NCBI GenBank assembly: GCA_964551475.1 | Contig: CAZKCI010000029.1 | Coordinates: 1-33,297 of the forward strand | Length of the DNA stretch: 33,297 bases | Origin: CAZKCI01 sp964551475 | GTDB taxonomy: Bacteria > Auribacterota > Erginobacteria > Erginobacterales > CAZKCI01 | Reading direction: 5' to 3' | In this document: positions 6,599 through 14,212 of the stretch, piece after piece | How positions within the stretch are numbered: the stretch's first letter is position 1 | Layout: each line of letters begins with the position of its first letter | Notes under the pieces: generated by a model | Databases searched by the model: none | Told to the model about the DNA's origin: nothing | The model's input: the letters and a program-made list of their open reading frames with translations, nothing else | Translations under genes and position numbers: made by a program

Positions 6599-6886
6599 AT
6601 GAAGATCAAGCCGTTGGGAGACCGGGTCCTGGTCCAGCGCCTGGAGCCCGCCGAGGTAAAGAAGGGGGGAATCATCATCCCCGACACCGCGCAGGAAAAG
6701 CCCATGGAGGCGAAGGTGATCGCCGTGGGCAGCGGGAAGCTGACCGACGAAGGCAAGCGGATCGCGTTCGAGGTCAAGAAAGGCGACAAGGTGCTGATCG
6801 GCAAGTATTCCGGCACCGACGTCAAAGTGGACGGGGACGAGTTCCTGATTTTGGGCCAGGACGACATCCTCGCCGTGATCGAGTAA
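6599..6886 (+). CDS. groES: Co-chaperonin GroES (Hsp10)
   Basis: The heptameric lid of the GroEL folding chamber. The 95-residue protein is collinear with the family: KIKPLGDRVLVQRLE at the N-terminus, the mobile loop KKGGIIIPDTAQEKP (residues 20-34), then AKVIAVGSGK, KKGDKVLIGKYSGTDVK and the C-terminal DDILAVIE. A strong AAGGAGGG ends 10 bases before the ATG. groEL follows after a 41-bp gap that contains a perfect palindrome. It is probably transcribed with groEL, with or without read-through from dnaK. Confidence 0.97.
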   Translation: MKIKPLGDRVLVQRLEPAEVKKGGIIIPDTAQEKPMEAKVIAVGSGKLTDEGKRIAFEVKKGDKVLIGKYSGTDVKVDGDEFLILGQDDILAVIE

Positions 6887-6905
6887 TTTTCGCCTAGGCG
6901 AAAAT
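6886..6905 (+). promoter_or_regulatory. 20-bp perfect palindrome between groES and groEL
   Basis: ATTTTCGCC and GGCGAAAAT flank a central TA, and the whole 20-bp block equals its own reverse complement. It starts on the last base of the groES stop codon and ends 8 bases before the groEL Shine-Dalgarno (AAAGGAG). The likely role is an mRNA processing or stability hairpin that adjusts the groEL:groES ratio. This is inference. Confidence 0.6.
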
Positions 6906-6927
6906 CAACCTAAAAGGAGCGCCAAGC

Positions 6928-8553
6928 ATGACGGCAAAACAGTTGAAGTTCGATGACGCCGCCCGCCAGGCCATCCTGAGGGGGGTCGAGCAGCTCTCGC
7001 GGGCTGTCAAGGTCACCCTCGGGCCCAAGGGCCGGAACGTCATCCTGGACAAGAAGTTCGGTTCCCCGCTGATCACCAAGGACGGGGTGACCGTAGCCAA
7101 GGAAGTGGAGCTGGAAGACCCCTACGAGAACATGGGGGCCCAGCTGGTGCGGGAAGTCGCGTCCAAGACCAGCGATGACGCCGGCGACGGCACCACCACC
7201 GCCACGGTTCTGGCCGAGATCGTTTACCGGGAGGGGTTGAGAAGCGTCACCGCCGGCTCCAATCCGATGGCGATCAAGCGCGGTGTGGAGAAAGCGGTGG
7301 CCGTGGTGGTGGAGGAGCTGAAGAAGATCTCCAAGAAGGTGAGCGACCGCTCCGAGATCGCCGCGGTGGCCACCATCTCCGCCAACAACGACACCACCAT
7401 CGGCGAGAAGATCGCCGAGGCGATGGACAAGGTCGGCAAGGACGGCACCATCACGGTGGAAGAGGCCAAGGGGATCGAGACCTACCTCAAGGTGGTCGAG
7501 GGGATGCAGTTCGACAAGGGCTACCTCTCCCCCTACTTCGTCACCAACGCGGACAGCATGGAAGCGGAGCTCGAGGACTGCTACATTCTTCTCCACGAGA
7601 AGAAGATCTCGAGCCTCAAGGAGCTCCTGCCCCTGCTCGAGAAGGTCGCCAAGACCGGTCGGCCCCTGCTGATCGTCGCCGAGGAGGTCGAGGGCGAGGC
7701 CCTGGCCACCCTGGTGGTGAACAAGATCCGGGGGACGCTCCGCGGCTGCGCGGTCAAGGCCCCCGGCTTCGGAGACCGCCGCAAGGCGATGATGGAGGAT
7801 ATCGCCGTCCTCACCGGCGGCCGCATGATTTCCGAGGACCTGGGGATCAAGCTCGAGAACATCGGGCTGGACGACCTGGGCAAGGCCAAACGGGTGACGG
7901 TCGACCGGGAAAACACGACCATCATCGAGGGCGCCGGGTCCGCTTCCGATATCCAGGGGCGGATCTCCCAGATCAAGAAGCAGATCGACGACACCACCTC
8001 CGACTACGACCGCGAGAAGCTCCAGGAGCGTCTCGCCAAGCTGGCCGGGGGAGTGGCGATCGTGAACGTGGGCGCCTCCACCGAGACCGAGATGAAGGAG
8101 AAGAAGGCCCGGGTGGAGGACGCTCTGCACGCCACCCGCGCGGCGGTGGAAGAGGGGATCGTCCCCGGGGGCGGGGTGGCTTTCCTGCGCTGCCTCGACG
8201 CCCTGGAGAAGGTCAAGGCCACCGGCGACGAGAAGATCGGGGTGCGGATCATCAAGCGCGCGCTCCAGGAGCCGGCCCGGAAGCTGGCGGAAAACGCCGG
8301 CCAGGAAGGGTCGCTCATCGTCCAGGAGATCCTCAAGGGCAAGGGCGACTATGGCTTCGACGTGGACAGCCTGAAGTACGGCTCCCTCTACGCGGCCAAG
8401 ATCATCGACCCGACCAAGGTGACCCGAACCGCGCTCCAGAACGCCTCCAGCATCGCGTCTCTGATGCTGACCACGGAGTGCCTGATCACCGAGATCAAGG
8501 AGGAGGAGAAGTCGTCTCCCATGCCGCATGCGCCCGGGGGCGGGATGTACTGA
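6928..8553 (+). CDS. groL: Chaperonin GroEL (Hsp60)
   Basis: The tetradecameric ATP-dependent folding chamber that works with GroES. The 541 residues align along the family. Visible are KVTLGPKGRNVILDKKFG, the nucleotide motif DDAGDGTTTATVLA, the apical-domain segment KGYLSPYFVTNADSM, and the Asp of VEDALHATRAAVEEG followed by IVPGGGVAFLR. The C-terminus ends PMPHAPGGGMY and lacks the repeated Gly-Gly-Met tail common in this family. The start is supported by AAAGGAG nine bases upstream. A strong intrinsic terminator follows 31 bases after the stop. Confidence 0.98.
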   Translation: MTAKQLKFDDAARQAILRGVEQLSRAVKVTLGPKGRNVILDKKFGSPLITKDGVTVAKEVELEDPYENMGAQLVREVASKTSDDAGDGTTTATVLAEIVYREGLRSVTAGSNPMAIKRGVEKAVAVVVEELKKISKKVSDRSEIAAVATISANNDTTIGEKIAEAMDKVGKDGTITVEEAKGIETYLKVVEGMQFDKGYLSPYFVTNADSMEAELEDCYILLHEKKISSLKELLPLLEKVAKTGRPLLIVAEEVEGEALATLVVNKIRGTLRGCAVKAPGFGDRRKAMMEDIAVLTGGRMISEDLGIKLENIGLDDLGKAKRVTVDRENTTIIEGAGSASDIQGRISQIKKQIDDTTSDYDREKLQERLAKLAGGVAIVNVGASTETEMKEKKARVEDALHATRAAVEEGIVPGGGVAFLRCLDALEKVKATGDEKIGVRIIKRALQEPARKLAENAGQEGSLIVQEILKGKGDYGFDVDSLKYGSLYAAKIIDPTKVTRTALQNASSIASLMLTTECLITEIKEEEKSSPMPHAPGGGMY

Positions 8554-8584
8554 TTCTTTTTCCCGAACCCCGAAGCAAAGAAAG

Positions 8585-8613
8585 CGGCGCCCGAAAGGGC
8601 GCCGTTTTTTTTT
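8585..8613 (+). terminator. Intrinsic terminator of the chaperone block
   Basis: A perfect 8-bp stem CGGCGCCC/GGGCGCCG closed by a GAAA tetraloop is followed directly by nine T residues (8605-8613). It lies 31 bases after the groEL stop codon. Confidence 0.95.
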
Positions 8614-8671
8614 GGGGGGGGGAAAATATTTAATGCAAGAAAAGCGGCGCGAAACCAGTCCTTATCAGTAG

Positions 8672-8813
8672 GGAGTTACGGAGTATGGGAGTGAGGGAAT
8701 ACTGAAGAATTGGAGTATTGGAGTATTGGAGTAATGGAGTAACGACGTCTCTGATGTCCATCCCACCACTCCATTACTCCACTACTCCATCACTCCGCTG
8801 TTGCCGCACTCCA
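8672..8813. repeat. GGAGTATT-type repeat patch with inverted arm
   Basis: GGAGTATTG and close variants (GGAGTAATG, GGAGTAACG) repeat through 8711-8744. After a short centre, their reverse complements (CACTCCATTACTCC and similar) run through 8766-8813. The patch could fold into a long imperfect hairpin. It fills most of the 281-bp gap between groEL and comF. Confidence 0.75.
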
Positions 8814-8834
8814 TCGTTTTCATGGAGATGAGCT

Positions 8835-9572
8835 ATGCCATCGCAATCCCTACATCGGTTTGGCCTTTGGCTCCTCAACCTCCTCTTCCCCAAGACCTGC
8901 GCGGGTTGCGGGAGCTCTCTCGTTTTCGACAACCGCGATTATCTCTGTCCCGCCTGTTTCGGCAGTCTGGTCAGGATCTCCCGCCCCTTCTGCGATCTCT
9001 GCGGCCGTCCGATCTACGGCGCCGTCCGATCCCCCGTCGTCTGCCGGCGCTGCCGGTCCGATCCGCCGTCCTATGATCGGGCGCGGGCGGCTTTCGTTTT
9101 TCAGGATCCGGCCAAGTCTTTCGTCCTCAAATACAAGTACGGAGGCTGCCCCTATCTCGCTCAGCCGGCTGTCGGCTGGATGAAGGAGGCGGGGGACGGC
9201 GCTCTGTCCTGGGTCGACTACGACCTCCTGCTCGCCGTACCCCTGCATCGCCGGAAAGCGCGGGAGAGAGGCTTCAACCAGTCTCTTCTGCTCGCCGCCG
9301 GCCTGAGTCCACTCTGCGGGGTTCCGCTCGATCGGAGGCATCTTCTCCGGACGCGCTACACCGAGACCCAGACCCGCCTCGACCTCGCCGCCCGCGGGAG
9401 AAACATCCGGGGCGCCTTTCGCGTCTCCCCTCCCGGGCATTTCCGTGACCGTTCGCTCCTGGTTGTGGACGACGTTTTCACCACCGGCTACACGGCTAAC
9501 GAGTGCGCGCGGGTGCTGAAAGAGGACGGGGCGGCGCGGGTTGATGTCCTGACTCTGGCCCGGGCGGTCTGA
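8835..9572 (+). CDS. comF: ComF-family phosphoribosyltransferase-like protein
   Basis: A 245-residue cytoplasmic protein of the ComF/GntX family, linked to DNA uptake in naturally competent bacteria but of unproven biochemical role elsewhere. The N-terminal zinc-ribbon region has four CxxC pairs (Cys22/25, 38/41, 53/56, 70/73). The C-terminal phosphoribosyltransferase fold carries KYKYGG, VPLHRRKARERGFNQS and the PRPP-binding motif LLVVDDVFTTGYTANE. GGAGATGAGCT precedes the ATG. It stands alone after a terminator and repeat patch. An exported transglutaminase-like gene follows after about 55 bp and may be co-transcribed. No other competence genes are present. Confidence 0.92.
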   Translation: MPSQSLHRFGLWLLNLLFPKTCAGCGSSLVFDNRDYLCPACFGSLVRISRPFCDLCGRPIYGAVRSPVVCRRCRSDPPSYDRARAAFVFQDPAKSFVLKYKYGGCPYLAQPAVGWMKEAGDGALSWVDYDLLLAVPLHRRKARERGFNQSLLLAAGLSPLCGVPLDRRHLLRTRYTETQTRLDLAARGRNIRGAFRVSPPGHFRDRSLLVVDDVFTTGYTANECARVLKEDGAARVDVLTLARAV

Positions 9573-9627
9573 GACTGACTTTTTCAGACCGGGGGGGAGT
9601 GGTATCATGGAGAAAAGGAGGAACATA

Positions 9628-11076
9628 ATGAAAAGAACTCTCTGTGTCGGCGTCTGTCTGCTGGCGTTGCTTCTCCCCGTTCGGGCCTGGTCCGCCGGGG
9701 CCGGTTTCGCTCTCGCTGTCGAGGCGGCTCTCCAAGAGGCTCAAACCGCCACCGATCCCGCCCGGGCGCGGTTCGCCGCCTGGAAGGCGGAGGCGATTCG
9801 GTCGGAGTTTCCTTTCGACCGCGCCGCCGCCGAAAAGCATCTCGAGGAAAAACTTGCCGGCGCATCGGAGAAGGAGAGATCGTTGTTCCTGGATGATCCG
9901 TCGACCGAACGGGTGACCATCGGCGACACGGTCTACTATTTCGTCTCCATCGCCGAGAATTATCGTTTTCGGAACATCAATGTCATGCGCGCGGCGATCG
10001 CGAAAAGGAACGAGGGGGATCCTTTCATCGACCAGACCCGGGACATCGCCTTCCGCCCCGCCTCGCTCGCCGCTCCCTTCTGGAAACCCTTCTCCAACCC
10101 GGTCACTTACCTGGTCGAGGGGAGGCTCGACATCCCTCGTTCCGAGATGCCGAAGGAAGGGCTGGTCAAGATCTGGATACCCGTCGCCATCGAGACCGCC
10201 TGCCAGGACGGAGCCCGGATGATCCAGGTGAGCCCCGATAAGTATGTTCGGGGTCTTCCTCAGATCGACGGCGATATTGGTTCTCTTTACCTGGAAGTTC
10301 CCCTCAACGATCTCAAGGAGGATCTCCAGATCTCTGTCCGCTCCCGTTTCACCCACTACGAGCAGAAGTTCAGCATCGATCCGGAGAAGATCGGTCCCTA
10401 CGATCGGGAGAGCGAGCTGTTCAAGGTTTACACCTCTGCACACGGCAACATCACCATAACCCCCGAGATGGAGAAGAGGGCGAAGGAGATAGTCGGGAGC
10501 GAGGCCAACCCCTACCGGGCGGCGCGGCTGATCTACGATTACATTCTGAAGAACCTCCCCTACAGCTACGTGCCTCACCTGACGGTCGCGTCTCTGAAGC
10601 TGCCGGAGGCGGTCTACGCCCACGAGTTCGGTTACGGGGATTGCGGGACGCAGTCCATGTATTTCGCCGCTCTCTGCCGGGCGGTCGGCATCCCCGCCCG
10701 CTCCACCGGCGGTTACCAGCTCATCCCCGGCTGCTCCGGGCAGCATTTCTGGGCGGAGTTCTATCTTCCGAACTACGGCTGGATTCCGGTCGACCCCACC
10801 ATCGCCGACACGGCGGACTGGGCGGCGGGGCTCAGCGAAGAGGATCGGGCCCGCTACAGAGATTTTTGTTTCGGGAGCCAGGATCCCTACCGCTATATCA
10901 TCCAGAGGGACGTGGACATCCCGCTTTTCCCCCGGCCGGAGGAGCCGATCCTCTCCGAGGAGTCTCTGGAGGGCGCGGTCCAGGACCCCGCGATCGTCTG
11001 CACGACGAGCCGCCGTAATCCCGGACACTGGGTGGAGAAGTACTGGAAGGTGACCTTCACGCCTCTCGACCGCTAG
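9628..11076 (+). CDS. Exported transglutaminase-like (cysteine protease fold) protein
   Basis: A 482-residue protein with an N-terminal signal peptide (MKRTLCVGVCLLALLLPVRAWSA, cleavage near residue 23), so probably periplasmic. The C-terminal third is a transglutaminase-like domain. The catalytic triad is visible as Cys339 in GYGDCGTQSMYFAALCRAVG, His373 in SGQHFWAEFYL and Asp389 in GWIPVDPTIAD. The middle region (about 155-245) is beta-rich and resembles the N-terminal domain found in many such proteins. The substrate is unknown; peptidase or amidase activity is as likely as cross-linking. I chose the ATG at 9628 over 9607 because AAGGAGG lies at the right distance and the signal peptide then begins correctly. 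Confidence 0.88.
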   Translation: MKRTLCVGVCLLALLLPVRAWSAGAGFALAVEAALQEAQTATDPARARFAAWKAEAIRSEFPFDRAAAEKHLEEKLAGASEKERSLFLDDPSTERVTIGDTVYYFVSIAENYRFRNINVMRAAIAKRNEGDPFIDQTRDIAFRPASLAAPFWKPFSNPVTYLVEGRLDIPRSEMPKEGLVKIWIPVAIETACQDGARMIQVSPDKYVRGLPQIDGDIGSLYLEVPLNDLKEDLQISVRSRFTHYEQKFSIDPEKIGPYDRESELFKVYTSAHGNITITPEMEKRAKEIVGSEANPYRAARLIYDYILKNLPYSYVPHLTVASLKLPEAVYAHEFGYGDCGTQSMYFAALCRAVGIPARSTGGYQLIPGCSGQHFWAEFYLPNYGWIPVDPTIADTADWAAGLSEEDRARYRDFCFGSQDPYRYIIQRDVDIPLFPRPEEPILSEESLEGAVQDPAIVCTTSRRNPGHWVEKYWKVTFTPLDR

Positions 11077-11211
11077 CGGAAGATCGCTGCTCGCTTCATT
11101 CCGGGGTCGCCATACTCAATTCAATTTATATCTGTCCGGCTTTTGCTGTTTGACCCGCCCCGCCCTTCTGCTACATTTCCTCCGAAGCAGGCGAGGGGAG
11201 TAGGTGCTTTT

Positions 11212-11241
11212 CCATTCACCATTCCCTATTCACCATTCACC
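11212..11241. repeat. CATTCACC short repeat
   Basis: CATTCACCATTCCCTATTCACC and CATTCACC form three to four imperfect copies of an 8-11-bp unit directly upstream of the tRNA fragment. This is another member of the short-period intergenic repeats seen across the first third of the window. Confidence 0.65.
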
Positions 11242-11249
11242 GTTTTTCT

Positions 11250-11291
11250 GCGCCCGTAGCTCAATTGGATAGAGCGTTGGCCTCCGGAGCC
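11250..11291 (+). pseudogene. tRNA-Arg(CCG), 5' portion only
   Basis: The sequence follows a tRNA-Arg cloverleaf exactly: acceptor 5' strand GCGCCCG (11250-11256), TA, D-stem GCTC/GAGC around AATTGGATA, and anticodon stem TTGGC with loop CTCCGGA (anticodon CCG at 11284-11286). Agreement stops after GCC (11289-11291). The next bases cannot complete the anticodon stem (TC where AA is needed). No T-arm of normal shape and no acceptor 3' strand (CGGGCGC) follow. The gene therefore looks cut in the 3' side of the anticodon stem and is not expected to give a working tRNA. It marks a possible junction of an inserted or rearranged segment. Confidence 0.75.
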
Positions 11292-11440
11292 TCGCAAGGT
11301 GGATTCGCAATTCCTTCCCGCTCAAGCAGTTATATCTCGATCCCCTTACTGCCCAACGAGTTGTAACCCTTTATCTTTCCATCGGTTTCGATCATCGGAG
11401 TCATCTTGCCGGTTTTCGTGGTAACCATACGGTTACTGCA

Positions 11441-11479
11441 AAAAGGGCGGATCCTTTCGGATCCGAATATCTCCCTTTT
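11441..11479. terminator. Nested hairpin, possible weak bidirectional terminator
   Basis: The outer arms AAAAGGG (11441-11447) and CCCTTTT (11473-11479) enclose an inner stem CGGATCC/GGATCCG with a TTTC loop (11448-11465). The A-run and T-run on opposite sides would suit weak termination in either direction. It lies about 60 bases upstream of the TATAAT hexamer before the regulator gene. Confidence 0.4.
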
Positions 11480-11618
11480 CGACTGAGAAAAATTCGTTTC
11501 TCGGATTTGGCCGGCTCGGATATCATATAATCTAGTTGAAAATGCAGCCAAGCGCAGGCCGATGCAGACACCTTTCTTCACCCCAGGCGCCCAAACTCCG
11601 GACCGGCGGCAGGTAAAA

Positions 11619-13628
11619 ATGCCACAGAAAACAACGGTCACCCAGGCGGGCACGAGCGTGTCCAAGAGGAGCGTCTCCCCTGACGCCCGGGACCCCGAGT
11701 TGTGGCTGCAGTTCGAGAGGCTGCTGACGGACCTCTCGGCGCGGTTCATCAACCTGCCGGCGGAACTGATGGACGCGGCGATCGGAGATGCCCAGCGCCG
11801 CATCTGCGAATGTCTCGGCTTCGATCAGAGCGGGCTCTGGGAGTGGGACGTCGCAAGCCCCGAAGACCTAGTGCTGTCTCACTACCACCGTGCTATCGCC
11901 GGCCCGCCGATTCCGGAGCGGGTGCGGGCGTCGGAATATTTCCCCTGGATGCAGAAGCAGGTGCTAGCCAACAAACCCGTCATACTGCCCTCCGTGGAGG
12001 ACAGTCCGGAAGAAGCGGTTACCGATCGGGCCACCTGGCGCTTTACCGGCATGAAATCCACGATGGTCTTCCCCCTGTCCGTGGGGGGCTCCGCGCCCTT
12101 CGGCGTAGTGAGTTTCAACACTATTCGCGAGCAACGGCCTCCGTGGTCGGAGCCATTAATCCGGCGGATTCAGCTGGTCGCGCAGGTCTTCGCCAACGCG
12201 ATTGCCCGCAAGCGGATCGAACAGGCCTTGCGGGAACGCGAGGAACGGCTGTCGATGGCGACCGAGGCCGCCGGCGCTTGGGTCTGGAAGCTGGATCCGC
12301 AAGGCCAATGCTTCTTGGTGGGTACCAAGCTCATGGAGTTGTTCGGCCTTCCACCGGGAGACAAACTGGAAGTGGAACATTTCATGGCCCTGGTGCATGC
12401 CGAGGACCGTGAATACGTTCAAGATATGATGAAGCAAGCGATGAACTCGTGCGAGTTGAAGATCGTGGAATATCGCATCGTGCGTCCCGATGGGCAGGTT
12501 CGCTGGTTGGTTACCCGCGGTCGTATGTTCGGGTGCGTCAGCGGGCAAAGGCTGCAGCTCATGGGCATCACCGCGGACATCACCGGACGCAAGCAGGGGG
12601 AGGAAGCCCTCCGCCAAGCCCTGGACGAGGTGCGGAGCCTGCGGGACCGCCTGCAGCAGGAGAACGTCTACCTGCGCGAGCAGGCGCTCAGCGAAGCTGG
12701 CCACGGGACCATTGTCGGCGAGTCCGAGGGGGTCAGGGGGATGCTCGCCCTGGCGAAGAAGGTCGCGCCGACGGACTCCGCCGTGCTCATCACCGGCGAG
12801 ACCGGCACGGGCAAGGAACTCCTCGCCCAGGCCATTCACGACCTGAGCCCCCGGAAGGCGAAGACCATGGTCAAGGTGAACTGCGCGGCTCTCCCCGGCC
12901 CGTTGATCGAGAGCGAACTGTTTGGAAGGGAAAAGGGCGCTTACACGGGCGCCATGACCCAGCGGATCGGCCGGTTCGAAGTCGCCGACGGATCGACGAT
13001 ATTCCTCGATGAAATCGGGGACCTTCCTCTGGAGCTTCAGGTGAAGTTGCTGCGTATCCTGCAGGACGGCCACTATGAAAGACTGGGCAGCAATCGCACA
13101 CTCAAGACGGATGTCCGGGTGATCGCCGCCACCAACCGCGATCTGAAAGCCATGGTCAAGGAAGGCAGGTTCAGGGAAGACCTTTTCCATCGCCTGAACG
13201 TTTTCCCGATCGAGATGCCCCCCCTCCGCGCGCGGGTCGTGGACATCCCGCTCCTGGTCTGGCAGATTGTGCAGGAATTCAACACGAAGATGGGGCGGGC
13301 GATTGAGTCAATTCCCAGTCAGACCATGGATCAGCTCAAGCGGTATGCGTGGCCGGGCAACGTGAGGGAACTCCGGAACCTGATAGAGCGGGCGATGATC
13401 ATGAGCGAAGGCCATACGCTGAAGATTGATCTCACGGCCGCTTCGACGGGCTCCGCCGCTGAGCCGGACACGCTGGAGGAACGGGAGCGCAAGCATGTCC
13501 TCAACGTGCTGGAACGCACGCACTGGCGGATCAGCGGCAAGGGCGGCGCGGCCGAAATCCTCGGACTTCTTCCGACCACACTCAACTCCCGGATGAAGAA
13601 GCTGGGCATAGCTCGTCCGGTGCGATAG
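11619..13628 (+). CDS. Sigma-54-dependent activator, GAF-PAS-AAA+-Fis
   Basis: A bacterial enhancer-binding protein that opens sigma-54 promoters. With the ATG at 11619 it has 669 residues: a GAF sensor (about 32-195), a PAS domain (about 205-325, ending MGITADITGRK), a coiled linker, an AAA+ domain from about 363, and a C-terminal Fis-type helix-turn-helix (about 625-660). Walker A is GETGTGKE (393-400), the sigma-54 contact loop is GAYTGA (440-445, a functional variant of GAFTGA) and Walker B is FLDEIGD (462-468). There is no receiver domain, so a ligand or redox signal sensed by GAF or PAS is likely. An in-frame ATG at 11562 is possible but adds 19 residues without domain support. It sits immediately before the sulfatase cluster, which it probably controls. 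Confidence 0.92.
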   Translation: MPQKTTVTQAGTSVSKRSVSPDARDPELWLQFERLLTDLSARFINLPAELMDAAIGDAQRRICECLGFDQSGLWEWDVASPEDLVLSHYHRAIAGPPIPERVRASEYFPWMQKQVLANKPVILPSVEDSPEEAVTDRATWRFTGMKSTMVFPLSVGGSAPFGVVSFNTIREQRPPWSEPLIRRIQLVAQVFANAIARKRIEQALREREERLSMATEAAGAWVWKLDPQGQCFLVGTKLMELFGLPPGDKLEVEHFMALVHAEDREYVQDMMKQAMNSCELKIVEYRIVRPDGQVRWLVTRGRMFGCVSGQRLQLMGITADITGRKQGEEALRQALDEVRSLRDRLQQENVYLREQALSEAGHGTIVGESEGVRGMLALAKKVAPTDSAVLITGETGTGKELLAQAIHDLSPRKAKTMVKVNCAALPGPLIESELFGREKGAYTGAMTQRIGRFEVADGSTIFLDEIGDLPLELQVKLLRILQDGHYERLGSNRTLKTDVRVIAATNRDLKAMVKEGRFREDLFHRLNVFPIEMPPLRARVVDIPLLVWQIVQEFNTKMGRAIESIPSQTMDQLKRYAWPGNVRELRNLIERAMIMSEGHTLKIDLTAASTGSAAEPDTLEERERKHVLNVLERTHWRISGKGGAAEILGLLPTTLNSRMKKLGIARPVR

Positions 13629-13673
13629 CTGCGGATCAGCTTTTATCTTTTCCCTCGTCTCCTCCCCGGTTTC

Positions 13674-13708
13674 TGACGATATGTCGCCAGCCTGGCGATA
13701 TATCGTCA
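13674..13708. promoter_or_regulatory. 35-bp near-perfect palindrome, candidate operator
   Basis: Two 17-bp arms (left begins TGACGATATGTCGCC, right ends ATATATCGTCA) are reverse complements with one mismatch around a single central C. The palindrome lies 45 bases after the regulator stop codon and 81 bases before the next gene. Its size and symmetry suit a dimeric or tetrameric activator site such as the target of the Fis-type domain encoded just upstream. The following TTTATTTT makes terminator function a second possibility, though the stem base is A+T-rich. Confidence 0.55.
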
Positions 13709-13789
13709 TTTATTTTCCGCGTTGATTCGTATCGGTCTCGCAGCTTCTCCGGTCGGAAAGTTCTTCAATCCATTCCCACGGAAAGAGTT

Positions 13790-14212
13790 ATGCGCGAGAT
13801 GCGATTTATTATGAGTCTTGGCACGAGGGTTGCTAATAAACCGGACATGGATTCGAACGGCCGTTTCGCGTTGATGACCTGCTCGATCGACATGAGTTTC
13901 TCTCCCGAGAACTTGGATCGATCCATTCAGTTGCTCCGTTCCGTGGTCGGTCGAACCCTGGCCAAGACAGGGTGCAAGGCTTGCACGGTTGGGAAGGACA
14001 CTTCTGAGAATGGCCTGGTCCGCTACCACGAGATGTGGGATTCGCAAGCCACGTTCGAGCGGCACGTCAGATCGGAGGAGTTCCGGAGGGTGCTCATGAC
14101 GATGGATATGTGCCGCATCGAGCCGCGGGTGGTTCTCGGCAACCTCACCGGCCACACCGGCATAGCCTCCCTGCGCGAACTCCGGGAGAAAAAGGACCAC
14201 GACGGAGAATGA
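13790..14212 (+). CDS. ABM-fold (antibiotic biosynthesis monooxygenase-like) protein
   Basis: A 140-residue soluble protein. The region about 25-115 resembles the dimeric alpha-beta ABM/quinol-monooxygenase fold: a strand FALMTCSIDM, helix ENLDRSIQLLRSVVGRTLAKTGC, strand ACTVGKDTSENGLVRYHEMWDSQATFERHVRSEEF and the last strand RIEPRVVLG. The Cys pair in TGCKACTV is notable. The reaction is unknown; the family includes heme-degrading and quinone-modifying enzymes as well as proteins with no known activity. GGAAAGAG precedes the ATG; later in-frame ATGs at 13811 and 13847 are possible. The stop overlaps the next start (ATGA at 14209-14212), implying translational coupling. Confidence 0.75.
   Translation: MREMRFIMSLGTRVANKPDMDSNGRFALMTCSIDMSFSPENLDRSIQLLRSVVGRTLAKTGCKACTVGKDTSENGLVRYHEMWDSQATFERHVRSEEFRRVLMTMDMCRIEPRVVLGNLTGHTGIASLRELREKKDHDGE

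Larger units (their letters stand above)
11077..11618. other. Gene-poor junction with truncated tRNA and dyads
   Basis: About 540 bases separate the transglutaminase-like gene from the sigma-54 activator. They hold a CATTCACC-type short repeat (11212-11241), a 5' tRNA-Arg fragment (11250-11291), the dyad GTAACC-ATAC-GGTTAC (11421-11436), a larger hairpin (11441-11479) and a perfect TATAAT hexamer (11526-11531) without a good -35 box. On the minus strand, a frame ending at 11330 encodes a polar tail (GKMTPMIETDGKIKGYNS). It looks protein-like and could be the end of a lost gene, but I do not recognise it. Confidence 0.6.

Noticed and set aside
6910..8529. 539-codon open frame antisense to groEL
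   Set aside because: Same reason: a composition shadow of groEL with no recognisable protein features.
8672..8813. CRISPR-like regular repeats
   Set aside because: Units are 8-10 bp, directly adjacent and degenerate, with no unique spacers and no cas genes.
13780..13793. GG-N10-GC match near the ABM-fold gene start
   Set aside because: It overlaps the ATG at 13790 and lacks the CAC and TT positions of the sigma-54 consensus; the spacing alone is weak evidence.
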